Shown: in pieces, positions 26,210-34,393 of the stretch
How positions within the stretch are numbered: position 1 is the stretch's first letter
Layout of the letters: each line of letters opens with the position of its first letter
Source of the DNA: Lachnospiraceae bacterium
GTDB taxonomy: Bacteria > Bacillota > Clostridia > Lachnospirales > Lachnospiraceae
Assembly: GCA_910574885.1 (NCBI GenBank)
Contig: CAJTDD010000016.1
Coordinates: 1 to 64,000, forward strand
Direction of reading: 5' to 3'
DNA: 64,000 bases
Position numbers and translations under genes: made by a program
Notes under the pieces: model-generated
Seen by the model: the letters and a program-made list of their open reading frames with translations, nothing else
Databases searched by the model: none
Told to the model about the DNA's origin: nothing

Positions 26210-27778
26210 ATGAAACAGGCAATCATTTTATTTACAAGAGTCCCTGTGGCTGGACAGACAAAGACAAGGCTGATGCCATTTTTATCAGGGGAGGATTGTG
26301 CGGCGCTGCACAGCGAGTTCATCCGAAGCGCTGCACGGGCATGCCAGGGCGTGGATGCGGATCTTCTGGTGTATTACGCTTTGCCGGAGGCAGTGTGCCC
26401 GTCTGGGGCGAGAAAGAATGACGGGGCGTGTATTGGAACGCTTGCGAAGTTGACCAAAGGCTCTAAGGGTTTTTATCCCCAGAAGGGGGAAGGACTGGGG
26501 GAGCGGATGTCACAGGCCTTTGCGGAAGTTTTTGCGCTGGGATATGAGCGTGTGCTGCTTACTGGGACGGATATTCCCCAGATAACGGCCGATATTTTCC
26601 GACAGTCCTTCCGGGAGCTTGAGGAATACGACGCCGTAGTGAACCCCACGGAAGACGGCGGTTATTATCTGATTGGACTGAAAAGCGCCAGGGACGATAT
26701 CTGGAACGTGCCTCATTATGGCACGAATACCGTATTTGAGGATACTCTCTGCCAGCTTGAAAAGGCAGGGCTTCGTGTCTGCGTCGGGCAGACATTGAGA
26801 GATATTGATACAAAGGAAGATCTGATGGCATGGTATGGGGCTGACCGCTGTATCCACTGCGGGGCATGTACAAGGAGCTGCCGTTTTCTTGAGAAGTATG
26901 GGATCGATCTGGAAGGGTTTGCGAAACGGCCCGAGCTTGCATATTCCTGCTTCCTGTGCGGCAGGTGTAAGGCGGTATGCCCTAAGGATATTGACGGCGC
27001 GCGTATGGCAGTCCTTATGCGGCAGATGCGTGAGGACAGAGCTTCCTATCAAGGTCTTTTGTGGGAGAAAAGCCCCTATAAATTCGCCAATTACCGGAAG
27101 GGATGGAAAAAGTCTGTTTTTTTCCCGGGATGTAATTTTACCGCATTTTATCCCAAGACCACGAAATATCTGGAACGTCTCATGAAAAAGCATGGGATAG
27201 GGACAGTCTATGACTGCTGCGGGAAACCGGTCTATGAGCTTGGGCTTAGGGAAGATTCGGAAGATGGCCTTGACCGGATTGCCGCCCGTCTGAAAGAACA
27301 GGGAGTGGAGGAGTTGATCGTGCTGTGTCCCAACTGTTACCATTTTTTTAAGGACAGGCTTGAGGTTTTGATGGTGACAGTCTATCAGAAGCTCAGAGAA
27401 CTGGGCGAAGGAAAGCCTGTGAAAAAAGACAGGATTCCCATTTACTATCCATGTCCGGACAGAGATCAGAAGGAAATGTTCCAGGATGTCTGCCAGTTTT
27501 TGGAAGGGGAGGTAACGGAGCCGTTTTGGAAGGTTCAGTGCTGTGGGCTGGGTGGCTGCGCAGGCGTGAAGGAACCTGAGCTTTCACGGGAAATGGCGGA
27601 GTCGGCGAAGGATTACGGCGATGAGCTGTATACTTATTGTGCTTCCTGTATCAGTAATTTCAGGAGAAAGGGCATGGAAGATGCGCACCATATCCTGCCG
27701 TTGATTTTGGGGATTGAGGAAAAGGTGCCTCTTGGGATACAGCCATTCATGAATCGTGCAAGGAGAAAATTATTGTAG
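26210..27778 (+). CDS. fusion of DUF2064 glycosyltransferase, ferredoxin and CCG (HdrB-like) domains
   Basis: The 522-residue protein has three parts. Residues about 1-205 form a TIGR04282/DUF2064 nucleotidyl-sugar transferase-like domain, with FTRVPVAGQTKTRLMP, LTGTDIPQ and DGGYYLIGL. Residues about 210-270 hold two ferredoxin-type clusters, CIHCGACTRSC and CFLCGRCKAVCP. Residues about 290-500 carry HdrB/GlpC-like cysteine-rich repeats: FFPGCNF, YDCCGKPV, CPNCYHFF, QCCGLGGCAG and YCASCISNF. The parts are usually separate genes. It is translated right after the VTT gene and directly before a TIGR04283-type glycosyltransferase. The combination suggests a redox-linked modification of a small sugar-like molecule; the reaction is unknown. 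Confidence 0.85.
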   Translation: MKQAIILFTRVPVAGQTKTRLMPFLSGEDCAALHSEFIRSAARACQGVDADLLVYYALPEAVCPSGARKNDGACIGTLAKLTKGSKGFYPQKGEGLGERMSQAFAEVFALGYERVLLTGTDIPQITADIFRQSFRELEEYDAVVNPTEDGGYYLIGLKSARDDIWNVPHYGTNTVFEDTLCQLEKAGLRVCVGQTLRDIDTKEDLMAWYGADRCIHCGACTRSCRFLEKYGIDLEGFAKRPELAYSCFLCGRCKAVCPKDIDGARMAVLMRQMREDRASYQGLLWEKSPYKFANYRKGWKKSVFFPGCNFTAFYPKTTKYLERLMKKHGIGTVYDCCGKPVYELGLREDSEDGLDRIAARLKEQGVEELIVLCPNCYHFFKDRLEVLMVTVYQKLRELGEGKPVKKDRIPIYYPCPDRDQKEMFQDVCQFLEGEVTEPFWKVQCCGLGGCAGVKEPELSREMAESAKDYGDELYTYCASCISNFRRKGMEDAHHILPLILGIEEKVPLGIQPFMNRARRKLL

Positions 27779-28453
27779 ATGAAGGTTTCAATTATTATTC
27801 CAATCTATAACGAAGAAACGACAATCCGAAAACTGCTTGGGTCTCTTGAGCCGGTGAAAGAAAAAGCGGAGATTCTTTTCGTGGACGGCGGGAGTACGGA
27901 CAGGACATTGCAAATGATACCGGAAGGATATACGGTGCTTCAAGGAGCGAAGGGGCGGGCAAGGCAGATGAACCTCGGTGCAAATAAGAGCAGTGGGGAT
28001 GTGTTGTTCTTTCTCCATTGCGACAGCGAACTTCCGGCAGATGCCATAGAGCAGATTGAGGCGGTCATGGAGCAATACCGTGCAGGGTGTTTTGGGATTG
28101 CGTTTCATTCTAAAAATATCTGGATGAAATGCTGCCAGCTCATTTCCAATCAAAGAATTAAGGACCGGAAGATCATGTTCGGGGATCAGGGAATCTTTAT
28201 CCGGCGGAAACTATTCTTTGAGATAGGCGGGTTTCCGGATCTGCCCATCATGGAAGATTACCAGTTTTCCCTTACGCTCAAAGAGATGGGGGTCAGGCTC
28301 GGGATTGCCGGGAAGCGGATCTATACTTCTGACAGGCGGTTCGCCAGAGGCGGAAGGCTTCGGGTAATGTGGAAAATGAACCGTCTGCGCGCGATGTACA
28401 GAAGAGGCGTGGATATTGAGAAGATTGCAGAGCTGTATAGGGATGTGAGGTAA
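27779..28453 (+). CDS. family 2 glycosyltransferase, TIGR04283 type
   Basis: The 224-residue protein begins MKVSIIIPIYNEE and has FVDGGSTDRT, GRARQMNLGA and FGDQGIFIRR, the pattern of the short TIGR04283 transferases. These are often found beside DUF2064 proteins in arsenosugar or selenium-linked clusters. Here the DUF2064 partner is fused to iron-sulfur domains in the gene directly upstream, with no gap between stop and start. No radical SAM gene is present in the window. It is cytosolic, with no membrane segment. Confidence 0.85.
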   Translation: MKVSIIIPIYNEETTIRKLLGSLEPVKEKAEILFVDGGSTDRTLQMIPEGYTVLQGAKGRARQMNLGANKSSGDVLFFLHCDSELPADAIEQIEAVMEQYRAGCFGIAFHSKNIWMKCCQLISNQRIKDRKIMFGDQGIFIRRKLFFEIGGFPDLPIMEDYQFSLTLKEMGVRLGIAGKRIYTSDRRFARGGRLRVMWKMNRLRAMYRRGVDIEKIAELYRDVR

Positions 28454-28461
28454 TAGAGGAG

Positions 28462-28540
28462 ATGGGAACCGGCATGCCGGGAGACGGCGGAGGTTTGGCT
28501 TGGCACGCCGCAAGGGACTGTGTACTGTCTGGTGATGAGC
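28462..28540 (+). other. possible truncated start of another operon gene
   Basis: After the glycosyltransferase stop, AGAGGAG and an ATG at 28462 open a frame with no recognised motif. It runs into the duplicated non-coding block beginning at 28541. It may be the 5' remnant of a seventh operon gene cut off by the rearrangement, or a chance frame. Confidence 0.2.
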
Positions 28541-28838
28541 AGGGAACAGACAGACGAAGTCTGAAAAGATTTTGGCAGGAATCGCGAAAGTCCATTGCGT
28601 CTTGCCTTTTTATATGGTATACTTCTTACATAAGAATCTTAAAAGGTGTTCACCTTCTATTTTCTATCCGACAGTTCGCCGGATTATTCAATCATTATTT
28701 TAAGTATGCAGATTATGAGATTCTTAATATTGAAGATTTTGTTATCAGACATCAATGATTTCTTTTGAAATCCTGCTTCTCTATGTGTATGTTTCATGAT
28801 ATGATGAATCTATACAGTAAAAGTCTTCCTAAGAGAAT
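28541..28838 (+). repeat. 298-bp duplicated segment, copy A
   Basis: This segment matches 33066-33363 over 298 bp with about six substitutions and no gaps. It contains a terminator-like hairpin (GGCAGGA with TCTTGCC, followed by TTTTT). It also holds the upstream region that in copy B precedes the Rpn-type transposase. Here the transposase gene is absent and the segment ends against a MalF-like relic. Confidence 0.92.
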
Positions 28839-28972
28839 TCTTTGCCACCCTTAAAGGTGAGCTGATAAGCATACATGACCATGGTAGTCGTTGACATGAA
28901 AGGTCCGCCGCCGGTCATGGTATACACGATATCGAACACCTGCATGGAGCTGATAATTGCCAGAAACATAAG
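28839..28972 (-). pseudogene. relic of a sugar ABC permease (MalF type)
   Basis: On the minus strand one frame reads LMFLAIISSMQVFDIVYTMT followed by GGGPFMSTTTMVMYAYQLTF. This is the conserved region near the C-terminus of MalF-like carbohydrate permeases, with the FD-VY-MT-GGGP and ST motifs. About 45 codons survive, without start, stop or flanking helices. It is cut at one end by the 298-bp duplicated block and at the other by a UroD-like relic on the opposite strand. Confidence 0.8.
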
Positions 28973-28975
28973 TTA

Positions 28976-29245
28976 AATGAGCTGAGCCTTGACAACATCA
29001 TCGACCTTGGGCGTGCCGTTGAGGAACTGGGGAATCAGATTCCGATTGCGGGAAATATAGATCCCGTGGAAGTGGTGATGAATGGCAGCAGGGAGGAAAT
29101 CCATAGGGAGGCGCTAAGATGTATTGAGATTGGACAAAAGGCAGAGAAAGGGTATGGGTTGGCCACCGGGTGCGATGTGCCGGAAACAGCGAAACCTGTG
29201 CAGATTGACTGGATGATGGAGGCGGTCAGGGAATACTGCCGCTAA
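28976..29245 (+). pseudogene. 3' relic of a UroD-fold methyltransferase gene
   Basis: An uninterrupted frame of about 89 codons ends at TAA 29243-29245. It contains IPIAGNIDPVEVVMNGSREE and GYGLATGCDVPETAKPVQ, the C-terminal pattern of UroD/MtaA-like proteins including the third zinc-ligand cysteine. There is no start codon with a ribosome site and the N-terminal two thirds are missing. It is not a copy of the UroD-fold genes at 15-19 kb, judging by the different residues. Confidence 0.78.
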
Positions 29246-29278
29246 AATAGCATATACTGAGTATAAGCTTCATTTTGC

Positions 29279-29307
29279 TTGACTTCTGTAAAAAGTCATT
29301 GTAAAAT
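29279..29307 (+). promoter_or_regulatory. strong sigma-A promoter upstream of the AbiF-associated RNA
   Basis: TTGACT at 29279-29284 and TAAAAT at 29302-29307 are exactly 17 bp apart. Transcription would start near 29314, well upstream of the protein gene, leaving a structured leader. Confidence 0.75.
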
Positions 29308-29313
29308 AAGCTT

Positions 29314-29385
29314 AGTGATCGTACTGGGGAAACTTGTGAAGCCCTCAGTCCGGAAGGCTCCTGAGGGAGCCTTTCGTTATATTTT
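29314..29385 (+). ncRNA. candidate abiF-type structured RNA
   Basis: Two helices can form. ACTGGGG pairs with CCCTCAGT (one bulged T) around 29322-29349, and AGGCTCC (29355-29361) pairs with GGAGCCT (29366-29372) over the loop TGAG. That loop can also pair with CTCA at 29344-29347, giving a pseudoknot. The second helix is followed by TTCGTTATATTTT and may terminate transcription. A promoter lies just upstream and an Abi_2/AbiF gene about 80 bp downstream, the position where the published 'abiF RNA' motif occurs. I could not test the covariance model, so the identity is provisional. Confidence 0.55.
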
Positions 29386-29463
29386 GATAATGCAATCCTT
29401 GGTGTAATATGGATAGGACAGGAGGGAATCGGAACGTCAAAGACCTTTAAATCATATGAAGAT

Positions 29464-30351
29464 TTGTTAGAAATCTTACAAAAAGATAAAAATCTGATAA
29501 TCGATGATATAAGTTATGCAAGACGTATTCTAGCGAAGACGGGCTATTTTTCTCTGATTTCTGGTTATAAATCTATTTTTAAAAATCCAACTACCGGAAA
29601 ATTTAAAGATGGTACTACTTTTGAAGACATATATAGGCTCTATTTATTTGACAATGAATTGAGAAGTATATTTTTGAAATATATACTCATCGCCGAGCAT
29701 GGTATAAAATCTTCATTAGCATATTATTTTACGGAAGCATATGGAGAAGATCAAAAAGAATATTTATCGATGGAGCATTATATGGTGACAAAATCAACAC
29801 AGTGCGATGTACGGAGGATGATAAATATTCTTTCTTACAATATTACATATAGAAGTGACTATACGTTTATAACACATTACAAAAATCAGCACAAAAACGT
29901 GCCGTTGTGGATTATGATTCAAGTATTGACGCTTGGACAGCTTTCGCATATGTTTGATCTGCTAAAAGCAAATGTGCCCATTAAAATGTGTTGTAGTTAT
30001 CATGATGTTGGACGGAAAGATATGCACTCTTTCTTATCTGTTATGACAAAACATCGAAATGTCTGTGCTCATGGAGAGCGTTTTTATAATTATGTTACAA
30101 AAGATAGTATTACAGATACGTTGCTTCATAAAAAGATAGAGATATCACGGGAAAAAGGACGTTATCAGAAGGGGAAGACAGACATTTTCTCTGAGGTGAT
30201 TATTTTAAAATATCTTTTAGATAAAGAAGATTTTCATAATTTTTATTATGAACTGATACGTTGCTTCAAAAAATATCGTCCGAATGAGAAGATAATGAAT
30301 ATTATGGGTTTTCCTGAAAAATGGATGGCTATCATACGTTTAAAATTATAG
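29464..30351 (+). CDS. AbiF/AbiD-like abortive infection protein (Abi_2, HEPN)
   Basis: The 295-residue protein has the Abi_2 pattern: RRILAKTGYFSLISGYK near the start, LYLFDNELRSIFLKYILIAEH in the middle, VPLWIMIQVLTLGQLSHMF, and the RNase motif HRNVCAHGERF with R198 and H203 (RxxxxH). This HEPN ribonuclease family acts in phage defence by abortive infection and is considered ancestral to Cas13. The homologous N-terminus seems to begin earlier: in-frame codons before TTG 29464 read TSKTFKSYED, and GGAGGG sits at 29421-29426, but no ATG, GTG or TTG exists there. AT-rich composition differs from its neighbours, suggesting transfer. Confidence 0.85.
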   Translation: MLEILQKDKNLIIDDISYARRILAKTGYFSLISGYKSIFKNPTTGKFKDGTTFEDIYRLYLFDNELRSIFLKYILIAEHGIKSSLAYYFTEAYGEDQKEYLSMEHYMVTKSTQCDVRRMINILSYNITYRSDYTFITHYKNQHKNVPLWIMIQVLTLGQLSHMFDLLKANVPIKMCCSYHDVGRKDMHSFLSVMTKHRNVCAHGERFYNYVTKDSITDTLLHKKIEISREKGRYQKGKTDIFSEVIILKYLLDKEDFHNFYYELIRCFKKYRPNEKIMNIMGFPEKWMAIIRLKL

Positions 30352-30432
30352 AATAGAGACAGGGGATTTGCGAGTAACATTTTGAGTGTATGGAGGGAAA
30401 CATAGTTTGTCCCCCAAAGGAGAAAGAATGAG

Positions 30433-31242
30433 ATGAAGATAGAAGAAATAATGGAACGGATTCATTTACCCGAAGAAGCACGCGGGCTGGTACGTAAAGA
30501 GCGGATAGACGAGAATGAATATGGCGTCTGGAAGGAGAAGTTGTATCAGGATAGCCGGCGCTTTATCGGCGAATGGGAGAAAATGGACGCACGTTTCTCA
30601 TGGGCGTTGGAATTTTATCTGAAACTGGCAATGGATACCTATGAAGAATACCAAAAGAAAGGGTATGCAGACAAGATATTTGACCAGACCTTTTATGATA
30701 TTACAATCTGGTGCGGCGAATGTTACCGGAAGCACGGCGTCTACGGTCTGGAAGAACTTATGTGGCTTGGGCAGTCCGTGAAGATGGAACTGTTCCGGCT
30801 TGGAAGATTACAGTTTGAGCCAATTCGTACCGAGAAGGATAGGAAGGGGAAGAATCAGCATATTCCTGCGGGAACGAAGGCGTTAAGCGTACATATTCCT
30901 GCAGGGGAGCCGTTAGTATATGAGGAGTGCCAAAAGTCTTTCGCAGAGGCGAGAGCATTCTTCGGTGGGGAATATGGGGTGTTCGTCTGTGACTCCTGGC
31001 TGTTGTCCCCGCACCTGAAAGAGATACTGCCGGAATCAAGCAATATCATTCGTTTCCAGAATCTCTTCGAGGTGACAGAGGTCAGCTATGCGTATCCGCA
31101 GGCGGAACAGAGGATTTTCGGAGATGTACTTGAAGATAAGCGGCAGTATCCGGAGGATACATCCCTTAGGCAAAGGGCGAAAGCGTATGTGCTCGCCGGA
31201 CGTGATCTTGGAATCGGCGCGGGATTTTTTGTAACCTTTTGA
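30433..31242 (+). CDS. GNAT-like acyltransferase domain protein
   Basis: The 269-residue protein resembles two-domain acyltransferase-like proteins with a helical N-terminal part (about 1-130) and a GNAT_C-type part carrying ALSVHIPAG, FFGGEYGVFVCDSWLLSPHL and LPESSNIIRFQ. The reaction is uncharacterised. It starts behind AAAGGAG. Relatives are often near DUF4091 glycosidase-like genes and sugar ABC transporters, as here, suggesting a role in glycan use. The gene appears intact although its neighbours are decayed. Its last codons form part of a 60-bp sequence repeated at 34769. Confidence 0.7.
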   Translation: MKIEEIMERIHLPEEARGLVRKERIDENEYGVWKEKLYQDSRRFIGEWEKMDARFSWALEFYLKLAMDTYEEYQKKGYADKIFDQTFYDITIWCGECYRKHGVYGLEELMWLGQSVKMELFRLGRLQFEPIRTEKDRKGKNQHIPAGTKALSVHIPAGEPLVYEECQKSFAEARAFFGGEYGVFVCDSWLLSPHLKEILPESSNIIRFQNLFEVTEVSYAYPQAEQRIFGDVLEDKRQYPEDTSLRQRAKAYVLAGRDLGIGAGFFVTF

Positions 31243-31282
31243 GAATTTTCTCACACTAACAGATGTATGGAAAAAGACGTCT
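31223..31282 (+). promoter_or_regulatory. ECF-type promoter-like element, copy 1
   Basis: This segment aligns over about 60 bp with 34769-34828, the region just before the ECF sigma gene. Both hold TTTTTTGTAAC, a TTTTC stretch, then CACTAAYAGATGTAYGG and AAAAAGACGTCT. TGTAAC followed about 20 bp later by CACTAA resembles ECF -35 and -10 elements. Copy 1 lies upstream of the DUF4091 gene. Confidence 0.5.
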
Positions 31283-31394
31283 CAGTAATGTATAGATATA
31301 TTCGATAGGTTAATTCCATATATTTATATTATCAATTTAACAACGGGGAAGATTATGGTTAAAATGTCAATAGCGCAGAGGATACGGAGGTAAG

Positions 31395-33059
31395 ATGCAT
31401 ATGTTTAAACAGAAAGAAGTTAAGTATGAGATGAAATTATTAAGTTCTCTGGTCAAGGTGTTTCAGGACGAGACTCCGGTATACCAGCCGGAATGCCTGA
31501 AACTCAGCGCCTTGTGGGGAGAGACGGTATCTTTTCAGGCGGCATACACAGGAGATTATTTTATGCGGGAGCGCCTGGACGTTAAGGTCGTGTCTCCGAT
31601 TGAAAAATGGATTCGCGTAAGGACTGTGGAACAGGTCCCGGTGGGACGGGCGACCAACGGGATTGTGGATGATAACTATCTGAAAACCACTTCCGGGCTG
31701 TACCCGGATCTTCTGCGGGACTTAAAAGACGGAAAGGCTATCGTATGTTCCCATCAGTAGAGGAGCCTTTGGATTGATGTGGATGTGACGGAAGAAATCG
31801 AAGCCGGAGATTATGAGATTGAAATTCAGTTACAAAAGGAAGGAGAAAACGTGTGTTCATCTGTCATGAAGCTGTCGGTAATCGGCGTTACCCTTCCGAA
31901 ACTTGGAATCATGCACACGGAGTGGCTTCACGTGGACTGTCTTGCAGACTATTACCATGTGGAGGTATTTTCGGAGGAACACTGGAAACTTCTGGAAAAT
32001 TATTTTCATGAATATGTGCAGAGAGGCTGCAACATGATGCTTGTCCCGCTGTTCACATTGCCGTTGGATACTGCTGTGGGACTTGAGCGGACGACGACCC
32101 AGCTGATTGAGGTGGAAGTAAAAGACGAAGAGTACCGGTTCGGGTTTGACAAGTTAAAACGCTGGATAGATTTGTGTAAAGACTGCGGGATTGAATATTT
32201 TGAGATGTCCCACCTCTTCTCCCAGTGGGGAGCGAAATATGCGCCTAAGGTTGTGGCAATGGTAGATGGGAAGGAAGAGAAGATTTTCGGGTGGCATACG
32301 CCAGCTGTGGGCGAGTACACAAAATTCCTGCAATGTTTCCTGCCTAAGCTCACCAACAAGCTGCGGGAGTGGGAGATTGCAGAAGTAACATACTTCCATA
32401 TCTCCGACGAGCCGCGGGAAGCGCATCTGGAGAGTTTTAAAGCCGCGAAAGAGTCGCTTGGGGACCTGCTTTATGGTTTCCATACTTTTGACGCGCTGTC
32501 AAGCTATGAGTTCTACCGCCATGGGCTGATTGACAAGCCGATTCCTGGGAATAACGAGATAGAAGAGTTCCTGGGGCACGGGCTTACAGAGATGTGGACT
32601 TATTACTGCACCGGGCAGTTTTATGAAGTGAGCAACCGGTTTATGTCCATGCCGTCTGCAAGGAACCGGATTTACGGGGTACAGTTGTTTAAGTATGACA
32701 TTATCGGAATCCTGCATTGGGGATATAATTTCTACAACAGCCAGTTCTCCATCGAACATATCAACCCCTATGAAGTGACGGACTCGGGCAATGCATTCCC
32801 GTCGGGCGACCCGTTCCTGGTCTATCCGGGAAGCGATGGGCATCCGGAAGAATCTATCCGTATGATGGTTCATTATGAGGCGCTGACGGATTTGAGGGCG
32901 CTTCGCCTGCTGGAATCTCTGGCTGGCAAGGAGTATGTGATGGATTTGGTGGAGGGCGAACTTTCGGAGCCGCTGACGTTTAAGAGGTATCCTAAGTCAG
33001 ATATGTACTTGATTACCCTGCGCAACCGTGTGAACCGTGAGATTGCCCGGAGAATATAG
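31395..33059 (+). pseudogene. DUF4091 (GH123-like) protein interrupted by an amber stop
   Basis: Two stretches in the same frame, 31395-31757 and 31761-33059, are separated by a single TAG at 31758-31760. Across it the protein continues naturally (KAIVCSHQ, stop, RSLWIDVDV). A CAG to TAG change would explain it. The C-terminal part has FHISDEPREAHLESF and IYGVQLFKYDIIGILHWGYN, typical of DUF4091, a TIM-barrel domain related to glycoside hydrolase family 123. The start follows CGGAGG. Without readthrough only a 121-residue fragment is made, although translation might restart inside. Confidence 0.82.
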
Positions 33060-33065
33060 AAAGAT

Positions 33066-33363
33066 AGGGAACAGACAGACGAAGTCTGAAAAGATTCTGG
33101 CAGGAATCGTGAAAGTCCATTGCGTCCTGCCTTTTTATATGGTATACTTCTTACATAAGAATCTTAAAAGGTGTTCACCTTTTATTTTCTATCCGGCAGT
33201 TCGCCGGATTACTCAATCATTATTTTAAGTATGCAGATTATGAGATTCTTAATATTGAAGATTTTGTTATCAGACATCAATGATTTCTTTTGAAATCCTG
33301 CTTCTCTATGTGTATGTTTCATGATATGATGAATCTATACAGTAAAAGTCTTCCTAAGAGAAT
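33066..33363 (+). repeat. 298-bp duplicated segment, copy B
   Basis: This is the second copy of 28541-28838. It lies between the DUF4091 pseudogene and the Rpn-type transposase, contains the terminator at 33099-33136 and the promoter region of the transposase, and is probably the original location. Confidence 0.92.
33099..33136 (+). terminator. intrinsic terminator
   Basis: GGCAGGA (33099-33105) pairs with TCCTGCC (33125-33131), followed by TTTTT. In copy A of the duplication one base of the second arm is changed. Confidence 0.75.
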
Positions 33364-33395
33364 CCGAGTATTCTGCAGATGAAAGGAGACTTTTT

Positions 33396-34306
33396 ATGAA
33401 TAAGACACAAAATGGAATGCAGACACAGACAGATTTTATTATGTCCCCGACCGTTGATGTATGTTTTGCCGGATTAATGGAAAATCCTGTTGTACGGAAA
33501 GGATTCTGTGCGGCTGTTATGCGGGTTCCGCCGGACCTGATTGGTGAGACAATGCTTGTTCCTACACATCTGCGCAGAGAGAATGCCCAGGATAAACTGG
33601 GAATTTTGGATGTTCTGGTAAAATTAAAAGATGGGACACATATCAATCTGGAGATGCAGGTGAGATATTTTGAGTTCTGGGATGAGAGGGCGCTGTTTTA
33701 TCTCAGCAGGATGTTTTCCGGCAGTTAGAATACGGGGATTCTTATGAAAAATTAGGGAAATGTATCCATGTCAGTATTTTGGATTTTGTACGCTTCCCAG
33801 AGGATGAGAAGTGTTACCGTACCCTGCATTTTAGAGATGATGAGAGTAGTGAGCTTTATAATGATAAGATGGAGATTCAGATTCTGGAACTTAGGAAGTT
33901 GCCGGAGGAAGTGCGGACAGGGGAGGACATTGTGGATTGGATGCGTTTCTTGAAAGGAAAAAGCAGGGAGGAGTTTGAGCGGATGGCAGAAACAAGCGTA
34001 TATTTTGGAGAAGCATATGAAGCGTTGCAGCGATTAAGTGCGGATGAACGGAGACGATTGGAATATGAAGAACGGGATAAGGCGTTGAAAGATTATAATA
34101 CACAGATGAGCAGTGCGCTAAGGCAGGGGCAGAAGATTGGAGAAGAGATAGGAGAGAATGCCGGTATTCATTTAGTATGCAATGTATTGAATTTGCATGC
34201 ACAGGGAAAATCTGTCGAGGAAATTGCAGCAGTATGTAATTCGAGCATTGAAAAAGTACAGATGATCTTACAGAATGTAAAAAGCATTTTTCAGAAGAGG
34301 ATTTAA
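33396..34306 (+). pseudogene. Rpn/PDDEXK-family nuclease-transposase, frameshifted
   Basis: The first part (33396-33728) has MSPTVDVCFAGLMENP, KLGILDVLVKLKDGTHINLE and MQVRYFEFWDERALFYLSRM, the PD-(D/E)XK core of Rpn family recombination-promoting nucleases. It stops at TAG after MFSGS. One base out of frame the protein resumes as QLEYGDSYEKLGKCIHVSIL and continues to 34306, ending in a basic helix-turn-helix-like tail. A one-base deletion near 33720 explains it. ATG 33396 has AAAGGAG upstream. It is a recently inactivated mobile-type gene. Confidence 0.85.
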
Positions 34307-34393
34307 AGACTGGGTTTCTTAGAGGAGCTGCCCGTATCTTACAGAATAAGAAGTGAGAGACCGCACGCCCTCACGGTGTCTTACTTCTCCATA

